Assembly: GCA_013334545.1 (NCBI GenBank)
Contig: JAAXXJ010000044.1
Span: forward strand, 1-15,598
DNA length: 15,598 nucleotides
Direction of reading: 5' to 3'
From: Nitrospirota bacterium
GTDB taxonomy: Bacteria; Nitrospirota; UBA9217
The notes beneath the pieces are model-generated. The model saw nothing but the letters and a program-made list of their open reading frames with translations, made no database searches and had not been told where the DNA came from. Below, one piece after another: positions 1 to 6,871 of the stretch. Each line of letters opens with the position of its first letter. Position 1 is the stretch's first letter. The position numbers were made by a program, and so were the translations under genes.

Positions 1-21
1 GCGGGCTTTAACGGGGGCTTA

Positions 22-39
22 CGCAGGCTAAAGCCTGCG
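22..39. repeat. Perfect 8-bp-arm palindrome downstream of the decarboxylase gene
   Basis: The arms CGCAGGCT (22-29) and AGCCTGCG (32-39) are exact reverse complements separated by AA. The palindrome starts 18 bp beyond the stop codon of the UDP-glucuronate decarboxylase gene (stop at 57-59), so it could act as a 3'-end hairpin. No T-run follows it on the minus strand within the window, so it does not look like a complete intrinsic terminator. From memory, similar 'aggctaaagcct' palindromes occur as dispersed repeats in environmental bacterial genomes; that recollection was not checked. Confidence 0.5.
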
Positions 40-56
40 GCTACCACGTCAAAAGA

Positions 57-1094
57 CTAATCCAGCTGCTGCCCGGGTCGCGCGAGGTGATAGTCCAGGG
101 TCTTCCGGAGCGCGGTCGTGAGGTCCGTGGTCGGCTTCCAGCCGAGGTACTGCTCCATGTTCCTGATGGACGGCACGCGGGTCTGGATGTCCTGGTAGCC
201 TGCACCATAGTAGTCACCTGAGCTCACGGTCACGATCTTCACGGCGTCGGCCATCTTCGCGTAGGCGGGATAGGTCCTGATGAGCTTAATGAGCGTCTCG
301 GCAAGCTCCTTGATGGACATGTCGTTCTTCGGATTGCCGATGTTGAAGATGCGTCCGTCTGCCGCGTTGTTCTTGTTCTCGATGATGCGGTCCAGCGCGT
401 CGATGCCGTCGTCGATGTACGTGAAGCTGCGGCGCTGGGTCCCGCCGTCCACGAGCTGAATGTCCTTGCCCCGCAGGACGTTCCCGATGAACTGGGTGAG
501 CACGCGCGAGCTGCCTTCCTTGGGCTCCAGGATGTTGTCCAGCTTCGGGCCGATCCAGTTGAAGGGCCGGAAGAGGGTGTACCGGAGACCGTGCTTCATG
601 CCGTAGGCGTGGATCACGCGGTCCATGAGCTGCTTGGAACAGGAATAGATCCACCGTGGCTTGTTGATGGGCCCCAGGACGAGGTTCGAGGTCTCTTCGT
701 TGAACTCGGCATCGGCGCACATGCCGTACACCTCGGAGGTGGAGGGGAAGACCACGCGCTTTTTGTACTGAACGCACTTCCGGACGATGTCGAGGTTCGC
801 TTCGAAGTCCAGTTCGAAGACCCGGAGCGGGTCCAGCACGTAGGCCGCGGGCGTCGCGATGGCCACGAGCGGGATGGCCACGTCGCATTTCCGGACATGG
901 TACTCGATCCATTCCTTGTTGATGGTGATGTCGCCCTCGACGAACCGGAACCGGTCATGGCCCAGGCACTGTTCCAGCTTGTCGCTGGCCATGTCCATGC
1001 CGTACACCTCCCAGTCCCTGTGCTTCAGGATGTGCTCGGTAAGACTGTTTCCGATGAAGCCGTTCACCCCGAGGATAAGGACCTTCAACGCCAT
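57..1094 (-). CDS. arnA: UDP-glucuronate decarboxylase (stand-alone ArnA C-terminal domain)
   Basis: A 345-residue cytoplasmic short-chain dehydrogenase/epimerase that should oxidise and decarboxylate UDP-glucuronate to UDP-4-keto-arabinose, the committed step of Ara4N synthesis. The NAD-binding GVNGFIG loop is at residues 9-15. The active-site residues of the E. coli ArnA decarboxylase domain align with a constant offset of 313: Ser120-Glu121 in STSEVYG, Tyr150 and Lys154 in YSCSK, and Arg306 in QTRVPS, the counterpart of the Arg619 proton donor. Retention of the Ser, Glu and Arg set separates it from ordinary nucleotide-sugar epimerases. The ATG at 1094 has GGAG 6 nt upstream. In enterobacteria this domain is fused to the formyltransferase; here it is a separate gene, 162 bp downstream of it and last in the arn series. 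Function is confident from conserved residues. Confidence 0.93.
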   Translation of the reverse strand: MALKVLILGVNGFIGNSLTEHILKHRDWEVYGMDMASDKLEQCLGHDRFRFVEGDITINKEWIEYHVRKCDVAIPLVAIATPAAYVLDPLRVFELDFEANLDIVRKCVQYKKRVVFPSTSEVYGMCADAEFNEETSNLVLGPINKPRWIYSCSKQLMDRVIHAYGMKHGLRYTLFRPFNWIGPKLDNILEPKEGSSRVLTQFIGNVLRGKDIQLVDGGTQRRSFTYIDDGIDALDRIIENKNNAADGRIFNIGNPKNDMSIKELAETLIKLIRTYPAYAKMADAVKIVTVSSGDYYGAGYQDIQTRVPSIRNMEQYLGWKPTTDLTTALRKTLDYHLARPGQQLD

Positions 1095-1141
1095 ATCATG
1101 CTCCGTTCTTGAAATGTATTAAAAGATGACAAGCAAACCTC

Positions 1142-1290
1142 ACCGCGAAGGCGCGAGGGACGCGAAGAAAGCACAGCACTAAACTTCTCAACTAAGGACC
1201 TAAAGAAATATTATGATGACCAACAGGAGCAATTACTTTAGAAAATGACGTTGTCGTCAGGTTTCCTTGCGTCCTTCGCGCCTTTGCGGT
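1142..1290. repeat. Imperfect inverted repeat, family 1, copy A
   Basis: The left arm at 1142-1170 (begins ACCGCGAAGGCGCGAGGG) and the right arm at 1262-1290 (ends CGCCTTTGCGGT) are reverse complements over 29 bp with about five mismatches, separated by about 91 bp of AT-richer sequence. The arms have a loose 9-10-bp internal period of GCGAAGG units. The right arm overlaps the 3' end of the formyltransferase gene and supplies its last codons and stop. A second copy of the same design occurs at 3215-3289. From memory, such purine-rich intergenic repeats are common in some environmental genomes; the family was not identified. Confidence 0.75.
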
Positions 1291-2237
1291 TCATCGGTGT
1301 TTTTTGTGATGATTCCTTTGCCGAGGATCGCCCCGGCCCTCAGGTCATGGGTCACGTCCGCGGCGGACTCTTCATGGTCCCCTTCCCATTGGTAACGGGT
1401 GATCTCGAGCGAACCGTTACCAGTCGCCACCCGGAGCGGATCGATCGAAAGGACCGTTCCCGGCCTTCCCTCGCCCCGGCCGAGCGGCTTTGCCTGCCAG
1501 ATGAAGAGCCGCTGCCCGTTGAAGTCGGTGAACGCACCGGGGTAGGGGTGGGTCACGGCGCGGATGAGATTATATATCCTTTCAGCGCTCTGTGTCCAGT
1601 CAATACGGCCGTCCTCCGGCTTGCGGCCGCCGAACGAGGTCGCCTGAGACTCGTTCTGCCGCATCCGCGGGGCCGTGCCCGCCTTGATGGCGTCGATCTG
1701 ACGCTCGAGCACCTTCCGTGCTGCAACGGTCACTTTGTTGAAGACGTCGAATGCCGTGTCGTCCGGACCGATGGGCACCGCTTCCTGGTCCACGATGTCG
1801 CCGGCGTCGGCCCGCTTTGCCATGTGATGGAGCGTGGCGCCGGTCTCGCGTTCGCCGTTCAGGACCGCCCAGTTGATCGGCACGCGACCGCGGTACTTCG
1901 GCAGCAGCGAGCCGTGCATATTGAAGGCACCAAGACGGGGGAGGTTCAGGATCTCCTCCTTGATGATGTTCCGGTAGTAGAAGGAGAAGATGATGTCCGG
2001 CCGAAGGTCCCGGATGGCGGCGGTCCAGACGGGAGTGTTCACCGACCCCGGCGTGTGGACCGGGATGCCGTGCGCTCTGGCGAGGGCGGCCACGGATCTG
2101 AACCAGATCTCTTCCTTCGGATTGTCCTCATGGGTGAAGACACCGACAATGTTCTCACCCCGCCGGATGAGCATGTCGAGGCATTCGTAGCCCACGTTGT
2201 GGTAGGCGAAGACGAGGATGGAAAGGCGGTCAGGCAT
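1257..2237 (-). CDS. arnA: UDP-Ara4N formyltransferase (stand-alone ArnA N-terminal domain)
   Basis: A 326-residue cytoplasmic enzyme of the 10-formyl-tetrahydrofolate-dependent formyltransferase family. It should N-formylate UDP-L-Ara4N, as the N-terminal half of E. coli ArnA does. The catalytic triad is visible: Asn106 and His108 in FNMHGSLLPKYRG, and Asp144 in KRADAGDIV, each four residues above the E. coli positions (102, 104, 140). The ATG at 2237 overlaps the ArnC stop by 8 bp (ATGCCTGA), which implies translational coupling. The protein ends close to the usual domain length but its last 13 residues (314-326) are translated from the inverted-repeat arm at 1262-1290, so the native C-terminus was probably altered by repeat insertion. 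Methionyl-tRNA formyltransferase is the alternative for such a fold, but the ArnA-like motif spacing and the operon argue against it. Confidence 0.92.
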   Translation of the reverse strand: MPDRLSILVFAYHNVGYECLDMLIRRGENIVGVFTHEDNPKEEIWFRSVAALARAHGIPVHTPGSVNTPVWTAAIRDLRPDIIFSFYYRNIIKEEILNLPRLGAFNMHGSLLPKYRGRVPINWAVLNGERETGATLHHMAKRADAGDIVDQEAVPIGPDDTAFDVFNKVTVAARKVLERQIDAIKAGTAPRMRQNESQATSFGGRKPEDGRIDWTQSAERIYNLIRAVTHPYPGAFTDFNGQRLFIWQAKPLGRGEGRPGTVLSIDPLRVATGNGSLEITRYQWEGDHEESAADVTHDLRAGAILGKGIITKNTDEPQRREGRKET

Positions 2238-3171
2238 CGAGGTCCTCGTATACCTCGCGGACCACGAAGCGCGGCCGCCTGCGGACCTCCTTGTAGATGC
2301 GGCCGATATATTCGCCGATGATGCCCAGTCCCATCATGGCGATGCCCACGAGGAAGTACAGGATGGCGAAGAGGGTGAACAGCCCCTCGGCCTCGGGGCC
2401 CACGATCAGGCGTCGGATGAGGAGGAAGACGACGAAGGCCAGGCTCAGGACGGCGACAACGATGCCGAAGACGGTGAAGACCTGGAGCGGCACGACCGAA
2501 AAGCCGGTCATGAGGTCGAAGTTGAGCCGCACGAGGTCGTAGAGCCGGTACTTGGACTCGCCTGCCGCGCGGGCGGCATGCTCAACCTCCACCTCCGCGG
2601 GGCTTGCCGAATAGCTGTAAGCCAGTGCGGGGATGAACGTCGAGGTCTCGCCGCTCGCCACGATGGAATCGACGATGCTCCTCCGGTAGGCCCGGAGCAT
2701 GCAGCCCTGGTCTCGCATGCTGATCCGGGTGATCTTGGCGCGGATGCCGTTGATGATCCGCGACGCGTATTTCCGGAAGAAGGTGTCCTGGCGGTTCTTC
2801 CGGTAGCCGCCCACGGAATCATGGCCCGCCTCGATGGCCGCGAGCAGCTTGGGGATCTCCTCGGGCGGGTTCTGGAGGTCGGCGTCGAGCGTTACGACCA
2901 CGTCGCCGCGCACCCGCTCGAAGGCGGCCATAATGGCCATATGCTGGCCGAAATTGCCGTTGAAGTCGATGACCCGCACCTGCCCGGGCCGCTGCTTGTG
3001 GAATTCCTTCAGCATCTCTCCGGAGCGGTCGCGGCTGCCGTCGTTCGTGAACAGGACTTCCCAGGTCTTGCCGGTCCTGTCCATGGCCGCCGTGAGGCGC
3101 GTGAACAGTGCCGCAAGGTTGTCCTGCTCGTTATAGACCGGGATGACGACGCTGACGTAGGGTCTTGTCAT
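2230..3171 (-). CDS. arnC: Undecaprenyl-phosphate 4-deoxy-4-formamido-L-arabinose transferase
   Basis: A 313-residue family 2 glycosyltransferase; E. coli ArnC has 322. It should transfer formyl-Ara4N from UDP to undecaprenyl phosphate at the inner face of the cytoplasmic membrane. The catalytic GT-A domain covers about residues 5-215, with NDGSRD at 43-48 and the metal-binding DADLQNPPEEI motif at 96-106 (Asp96/Asp98). Two hydrophobic helices follow at about 226-252 and 264-288, then a basic RRRPRF tail, the standard ArnC layout. The ATG at 3171 has GGAG 7 nt upstream. It lies between arnB and the formyltransferase gene and overlaps the latter by 8 bp. Dolichyl-phosphate mannose synthase-like or GtrB-type transferases share this architecture, so the substrate call rests mainly on the arn neighbours. 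Confidence 0.9.
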   Translation of the reverse strand: MTRPYVSVVIPVYNEQDNLAALFTRLTAAMDRTGKTWEVLFTNDGSRDRSGEMLKEFHKQRPGQVRVIDFNGNFGQHMAIMAAFERVRGDVVVTLDADLQNPPEEIPKLLAAIEAGHDSVGGYRKNRQDTFFRKYASRIINGIRAKITRISMRDQGCMLRAYRRSIVDSIVASGETSTFIPALAYSYSASPAEVEVEHAARAAGESKYRLYDLVRLNFDLMTGFSVVPLQVFTVFGIVVAVLSLAFVVFLLIRRLIVGPEAEGLFTLFAILYFLVGIAMMGLGIIGEYIGRIYKEVRRRPRFVVREVYEDLDA

Positions 3172-3214
3172 ATTTTATTTCTCCGCTGCAAAAGCTGAAA
3201 CCTTTGTTGATGGA

Positions 3215-3289
3215 ACCGCGAAGGCGCGAAGGGCGCGAAGGTGAGAACGAGGAAGTGGCTTTCCTGAGCGTCCTTGGCGTCTTTGCGGT
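3215..3289. repeat. Imperfect inverted repeat, family 1, copy B
   Basis: The left arm at 3215-3241 (begins ACCGCGAAGGCGCGAAGG) and the right arm at 3263-3289 (ends GGCGTCTTTGCGGT) are complementary with about six mismatches, with a 21-bp loop. It fills the spacer between arnB and arnC. The sequence is recognisably the same as the copy at 1142-1290 but with a much shorter loop. It could form a large hairpin in the arnB-arnC transcript. No T-run follows it, so it is unlikely to terminate transcription efficiently. Confidence 0.75.
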
Positions 3290-3324
3290 AAAGAGCCTTC
3301 CTTTCTTTGTCATGGTTGAAGTCT

Positions 3325-4497
3325 TCACCTTATGGTCTTGAACAGGTCCTTCATCGCATCGATGACCCGGTCCTGGTCCGCGTCGGTCATGAGCGGGAAG
3401 AGCGGAAGGCTCACGATGCGGTCCGAGACGGTCTCGGCGACCGGGAAGTCTCCGCGCTTGAAGCCGAACTGCTCGCGGTAGTAGGGATACAGGTGCACGG
3501 CGCGGTAGTGCAGGCCGGTACCGATGTTCCGGTCCTTCATGCCCTGCATGAAGGCGTCGCGGTCCATCTTCGCGGTTTCCGGATTGATGAGCGGCGTATA
3601 GAGGTGCCAGGCATGAAGATGCGGATACGCCGGCGCCGTTGTCAGGGTCCACTGCGGCCATCCGGCAAGGAGCCTGTGATAGCGGAGCGCGAGCTCAGTG
3701 CGGCGTTTGATAAAGCCATCCAGCTGCTTCAGCTGATGGAGCCCCAGGGCCGCCTGGATGTCCATCATGTTGTACTTGTATCCCGGCGCGATGATCTCGT
3801 AGTGCTGGCTGCCCTTTTTTCCGAAGCGGTTCCAGGCTTCGCGGTCCATGCCGTGGAAACGGAGCAGGGCCACGTCGCCGGCCATCTTCTCGTCCCGCGT
3901 GGCTACGCACCCGCCCTCGCCGGTGGTCATGTTCTTGTTGGGATGGAAACTAAAGACCTGAATGTCGCCGAAACTGCCGATGCGCTTTCCCCGGTACTCC
4001 GTGCCGATAGCGTGGGCCGCGTCCTCGATGACCCGGAGGTCATGCCGCTTCGCGATGTCATACAGCGGATCCAGGTCAACAGGAAGGCCTGCGAAGTGCA
4101 CCGGCATGATCGCCCGCGTGCGCTGGGTCACTGCCTTCTCGACCGCCCTCACATCCATATTGTAGGTCCCCGGCTCAACGTCCACCAGCACCGGCTTCCC
4201 GCCGGCAAGGACGATGGTGTTCAGCGTGGCCGCGAAGGTCATGGGCGTGGTGATGACCTCGTCGCCGGGCTGGAGCTTCAGCGCCGTCAGCACGAGGTGG
4301 AGACCCGCAGTTGCCGAGGTGAGGGCGAGGACGTGCGGAGCGCCGAGGTAGGCCTTGAGGTCGTCCTCGAACTGCTTGACCCGCGGACCCGTGGTGATCC
4401 ATCCGGACCTCAGACACGATACGACCTCGCTGATGGCCTCGTCGGAGATCGACGGGCGGGAGAAGGGGAGGAACTCATCTTTTATATCTTTAACCAT
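3325..4497 (-). CDS. arnB: UDP-4-amino-4-deoxy-L-arabinose aminotransferase
   Basis: A 390-residue PLP-dependent DegT/DnrJ/EryC1-family aminotransferase; E. coli ArnB is about 385. It should convert UDP-4-keto-arabinose plus glutamate to UDP-L-Ara4N. The PLP-binding lysine is Lys188 in FSFHPNKNMTTGEGG, and Asp159 in VIEDAAHAIG is positioned to contact the pyridine nitrogen. The N-terminal FLPFSRPSIS and SGWITTGP segments are typical of this family. The ATG at 4497 has AAGGA 6 nt upstream. It sits between the arnE-like gene and arnC, with repeat-bearing spacers on both sides. Family assignment is firm. The sugar specificity is inferred from the neighbouring decarboxylase, which would make its substrate. 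Confidence 0.93.
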   Translation of the reverse strand: MVKDIKDEFLPFSRPSISDEAISEVVSCLRSGWITTGPRVKQFEDDLKAYLGAPHVLALTSATAGLHLVLTALKLQPGDEVITTPMTFAATLNTIVLAGGKPVLVDVEPGTYNMDVRAVEKAVTQRTRAIMPVHFAGLPVDLDPLYDIAKRHDLRVIEDAAHAIGTEYRGKRIGSFGDIQVFSFHPNKNMTTGEGGCVATRDEKMAGDVALLRFHGMDREAWNRFGKKGSQHYEIIAPGYKYNMMDIQAALGLHQLKQLDGFIKRRTELALRYHRLLAGWPQWTLTTAPAYPHLHAWHLYTPLINPETAKMDRDAFMQGMKDRNIGTGLHYRAVHLYPYYREQFGFKRGDFPVAETVSDRIVSLPLFPLMTDADQDRVIDAMKDLFKTIR

Positions 4498-4523
4498 GAA
4501 GAATCCTTATCATAAATGAAATC

Positions 4524-4605
4524 TGCCACGGAGGCGCAGAGACACAGAGAAGGCAAACATATGCTCAGATATGACGTCCTCTGTGCTCTCTGTGTCTCTG
4601 TGGCA
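4524..4605. repeat. Imperfect inverted repeat, family 2
   Basis: The left arm at 4524-4552 (begins TGCCACGGAGGCGCAGAG) and the right arm at 4577-4605 (ends GTGTCTCTGTGGCA) are complementary over 29 bp with about five mismatches, around a 24-bp loop. It occupies most of the spacer between the arnE-like gene and arnB. It resembles the two family-1 repeats in design (arms near 29 bp, purine-rich strand, short internal period) but differs in sequence, being built on CACAGAGA-like units. Confidence 0.75.
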
Positions 4606-4619
4606 AAAGCCTCTCCAGT

Positions 4620-4985
4620 TCAGCTTCTCGTGACGAAGTACACGCCCACGCAGATGATCAGGATGCCGGTGATGCGCGTGAGCGAGAGGTTCTCCTGGAA
4701 CAGATAGTAGCCCGCCACGGCGTTCACAATGTAGCCCACGCTCAGAAGGGGATAGGCGAAGCTCACCTCGACGCGGGAAAGGACGAGGAGCCAGACGCCG
4801 ACGCTGATCACATAGCACAGCAGACCCGCTAGGACGAAGAGGTTGCCGGCGACCATGACGCCGATCGGGACGATGTTGGCCCAGACGAACGCGAAGTGGC
4901 CGATGCGGCGCATGCCCTCTTTCAGGAAGAGCTGGGCCGCGGCGTTCAGCATCACGCCGAGCATGATGAGCGGGAGATAGTTCAA
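4620..4985 (-). CDS. arnE: ArnE/ArnF-like small membrane transporter (Ara4N-lipid flippase subunit)
   Basis: A 121-residue, very hydrophobic protein with about four predicted membrane helices of the EamA/small multidrug resistance type. The segment SRVEVSFAYPLLSVGYIVNA and the following helix with LFQENLS are the family signature. E. coli ArnE and ArnF are 111 and 128 residues. The proposed role is to flip undecaprenyl-phosphate-Ara4N to the periplasmic face for ArnT. The start is TTG at 4985-4983, overlapping the arnT stop as TTGA, with GAGAGG 7 nt upstream, so translation is probably coupled to arnT. Only one such subunit is seen, whereas enterobacteria use an ArnE-ArnF pair. It may work as a homodimer or with a partner outside the window. 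Whether it is closer to ArnE or ArnF cannot be decided by eye. Confidence 0.82.
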   Translation of the reverse strand: MNYLPLIMLGVMLNAAAQLFLKEGMRRIGHFAFVWANIVPIGVMVAGNLFVLAGLLCYVISVGVWLLVLSRVEVSFAYPLLSVGYIVNAVAGYYLFQENLSLTRITGILIICVGVYFVTRS

Positions 4986-6694
4986 GGTCTGGCCTCTCTA
5001 TTGGATAGTATAACGGTATTTTTCGTACCTGCAATCAGAAAAAACGGCATGCCCGGCTTCTTGCGGAGGGCCTCGGCGTCCCTGATGCCTGCGAACAGGA
5101 ACACTCTGCGCGGTCCGCCCCACCGCCGCCAGAGCTCCGCCTCATCGATCATCCATCCGCTCGTGTCCTCGATCGTCGTGCCGAACTCTAATTCTCCCTT
5201 CCACGCCGCTATGGTCACCCGCCGCTCCAGATAGACCGGTATGTCCTGGTAGTAGTTCCGGTAGTGGATGATCTCGTCATCGGCCCGGATAAGCGGTTTC
5301 AGGGTCGTGGCGAGGGGCTTGAGGGACTTGGTGTCGAGCGAAGGAGCGACAGCGCTTCCCGCGATAAGAAAGAGGGAAAAGGCGACGACAATGGTGATGA
5401 ACGTGCGGTTAACAGCATTCTTGCCTCGGGAGGTCCAGACGGAAACGCTCCCCAGCAGGAGCCAAAGGGCAACGGTCCAGAGGGTGATGGTCATGCCAAT
5501 GGAGCCGACTTCCGGCACGTACCGGTGCAGCAGGAAAAGGCCGACAGCGAACGCCGCGCTGACGACAGAGTAAGCGATGGATCCAATGCGAAAACCCCAG
5601 GGTGTAGTACGTTCCCACGCGTCGGCAAGGTACTTGCCGATGAGCAGGGCTAGGGGCGGCAGCACCGGGAGCAGGTAGGGGATGAGCTTGGAGCTTGACG
5701 CCGAGAAGAACAGAAATATGAGAAGCGCCCAGAGGAGGAGGAATATCTCGGATGTATGGTTCTTGCGCTCCTTCCAGGAGTCCGGTGGGACAGCGTGGCG
5801 CACCGCCTGCATGAGGAAAACCGACCAGGGGAACATTCCGCCGATGAGGATGGGGATATAGAACCACGCCGGCTTGTAGTGATGGTGGACCTGGGTCAGA
5901 TAGCGTTGGAAGTGCTCGCGCACGAAATAGAAGTCGAAGAATTCCGGATTCGCTCGTCCGGCAAGAAGGTGCCAGGGTGCGGCGATGAACAGGAAGAGGG
6001 CTAGTCCCGAGAACAGGTGCATGGACCGGAGGATGCGCCATTCGTTCATGATGAGCATCCATGTGAAGATGATCATTCCGGGGAACACGATGCCGATGAG
6101 CCCCTTGGTCATGGTTGACAGGGCGGCAAAGGCATAAAAAACCCAGAAGAAGAGACGGCGGGTCGAACCTTCGGGCTCGCGCGTCCCGAGCAGGAAGGAT
6201 AGGAGCGCGGCCGTCAGCAGGATCGTGACCGGCATATCAAGCGTGATGAGCCTGCTGAGAGCATAGTAGAGCACGCTTGTGGCAAGGACCACGGCGGACA
6301 GCATGCCCGTCCTTCGCCCGAACAGGCGGGCTCCTCCATAGTAGACCGCCATGCATCCAAAGAGCGCGAACAGAGCGGGCCCGATGCGGACAGACCACTC
6401 GGAGAGGCCGAAGAGCTTGATCAGGCAGGACTCGAACCAGTAGAAGAAGGGGGGCTTCTCGAAGTACTTGATCCCGTTCAGGCGCGGGGTGAGCCAGTTG
6501 CCGGTCGCCGCCATCTCCCGCGGGATCTCGACATAGCGGCCCTCATCAGGCACGGACAGGGGGCGGCTGCCGAGGAACAGGGAAAAGAACAGCCCGATCA
6601 GGAGGGCAAGCACGACGGCGTCGCGCAGCCGGGGGCCATCGCTGGGCTCCGTTCCGGGTCTTGTGTCGTTGTTCAAGGAGGTCATGGGGTGCAT
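4982..6694 (-). CDS. arnT: Lipid A 4-amino-4-deoxy-L-arabinose transferase (ArnT/PMT family)
   Basis: A 570-residue integral membrane glycosyltransferase of the PMT/GT39-GT83 type; E. coli ArnT has 550. It should move Ara4N from undecaprenyl phosphate to lipid A phosphates on the periplasmic side of the inner membrane, lowering negative charge. The first periplasmic loop carries the Asp50-Glu51 pair in VPDEGRYVEIPREM, followed by YFEKPPFFYW (78-87). A second acidic residue is Asp153 in LITLDMPV. Around a dozen hydrophobic helices fill residues 25-430, and a soluble C-terminal part follows. The start is either ATG at 6694 or ATG at 6685, and neither has a clear ribosome site. It opens the arn series behind its own promoter and overlaps the flippase gene. 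The acceptor is inferred from context because PMT-fold enzymes glycosylate varied targets. Confidence 0.88.
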   Translation of the reverse strand: MHPMTSLNNDTRPGTEPSDGPRLRDAVVLALLIGLFFSLFLGSRPLSVPDEGRYVEIPREMAATGNWLTPRLNGIKYFEKPPFFYWFESCLIKLFGLSEWSVRIGPALFALFGCMAVYYGGARLFGRRTGMLSAVVLATSVLYYALSRLITLDMPVTILLTAALLSFLLGTREPEGSTRRLFFWVFYAFAALSTMTKGLIGIVFPGMIIFTWMLIMNEWRILRSMHLFSGLALFLFIAAPWHLLAGRANPEFFDFYFVREHFQRYLTQVHHHYKPAWFYIPILIGGMFPWSVFLMQAVRHAVPPDSWKERKNHTSEIFLLLWALLIFLFFSASSSKLIPYLLPVLPPLALLIGKYLADAWERTTPWGFRIGSIAYSVVSAAFAVGLFLLHRYVPEVGSIGMTITLWTVALWLLLGSVSVWTSRGKNAVNRTFITIVVAFSLFLIAGSAVAPSLDTKSLKPLATTLKPLIRADDEIIHYRNYYQDIPVYLERRVTIAAWKGELEFGTTIEDTSGWMIDEAELWRRWGGPRRVFLFAGIRDAEALRKKPGMPFFLIAGTKNTVILSNREARP

Positions 6695-6747
6695 GCGATC
6701 GGATCAGCGTGGACAGCCGGGATGCGGCAGCGTCAGGCCACGGCGCT

Positions 6748-6776
6748 ATAGTATCCTTGTATCACGCTGATGTCAA
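6748..6776 (-). promoter_or_regulatory. Sigma-70-type promoter for the arn operon
   Basis: On the minus strand TTGACA (6776-6771, a perfect -35) is followed after exactly 17 bp by TACTAT (6753-6748), a plausible -10. Transcription would start near 6741, leaving a leader of about 46-55 nt before arnT. This is the best vegetative-type promoter in the window. A short inverted repeat (CTGCCT/AGGCAG, 6790-6810) lies just upstream and might be an operator. Confidence 0.7.
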
Positions 6777-6789
6777 ACGCATTTCGATT

Positions 6790-6810
6790 CTGCCTATAGG
6801 GAACAGGCAG
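6790..6810. other. Short inverted repeat upstream of the arn promoter
   Basis: CTGCCT (6790-6795) and AGGCAG (6805-6810) form a 6-bp inverted repeat with a 9-bp loop that starts with ATAGGG; the palindrome CCTATAGG (6793-6800) overlaps the first arm. It sits between phoU and the arn promoter, 14 bp upstream of the -35 element. It could be a regulator site or a weak hairpin. No T-run supports termination after phoU. Confidence 0.25.
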
Positions 6811-6871
6811 GCGGGAGGCCGCGCCGGTGCCGGCGGTATGCGGAGGCGGGGAAGAAGCGGGAGGGGCGGGA

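Noticed and set aside
1138..1294. CRISPR array
   Set aside because: The repeated units are only two inverted arms, not direct repeats with uniform spacers; the same applies to the elements at 3215 and 4524.
1245..2321. Long plus-strand frame opposite the formyltransferase and arnC genes
   Set aside because: Antisense shadow of high-GC coding sequence; the minus-strand frames carry catalytic motifs and ribosome sites and the plus-strand translation resembles no protein.
3307..4515. Long plus-strand frame of 402 codons opposite arnB
   Set aside because: Mirror of the arnB codon structure; no motif, and arnB has PLP-binding residues on the other strand.
6821..6871. GC-rich dyad after phoU as a terminator
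   Set aside because: GCCGG/CCGGC-type pairing is possible but no T-run follows on the minus strand and several alternative folds compete.
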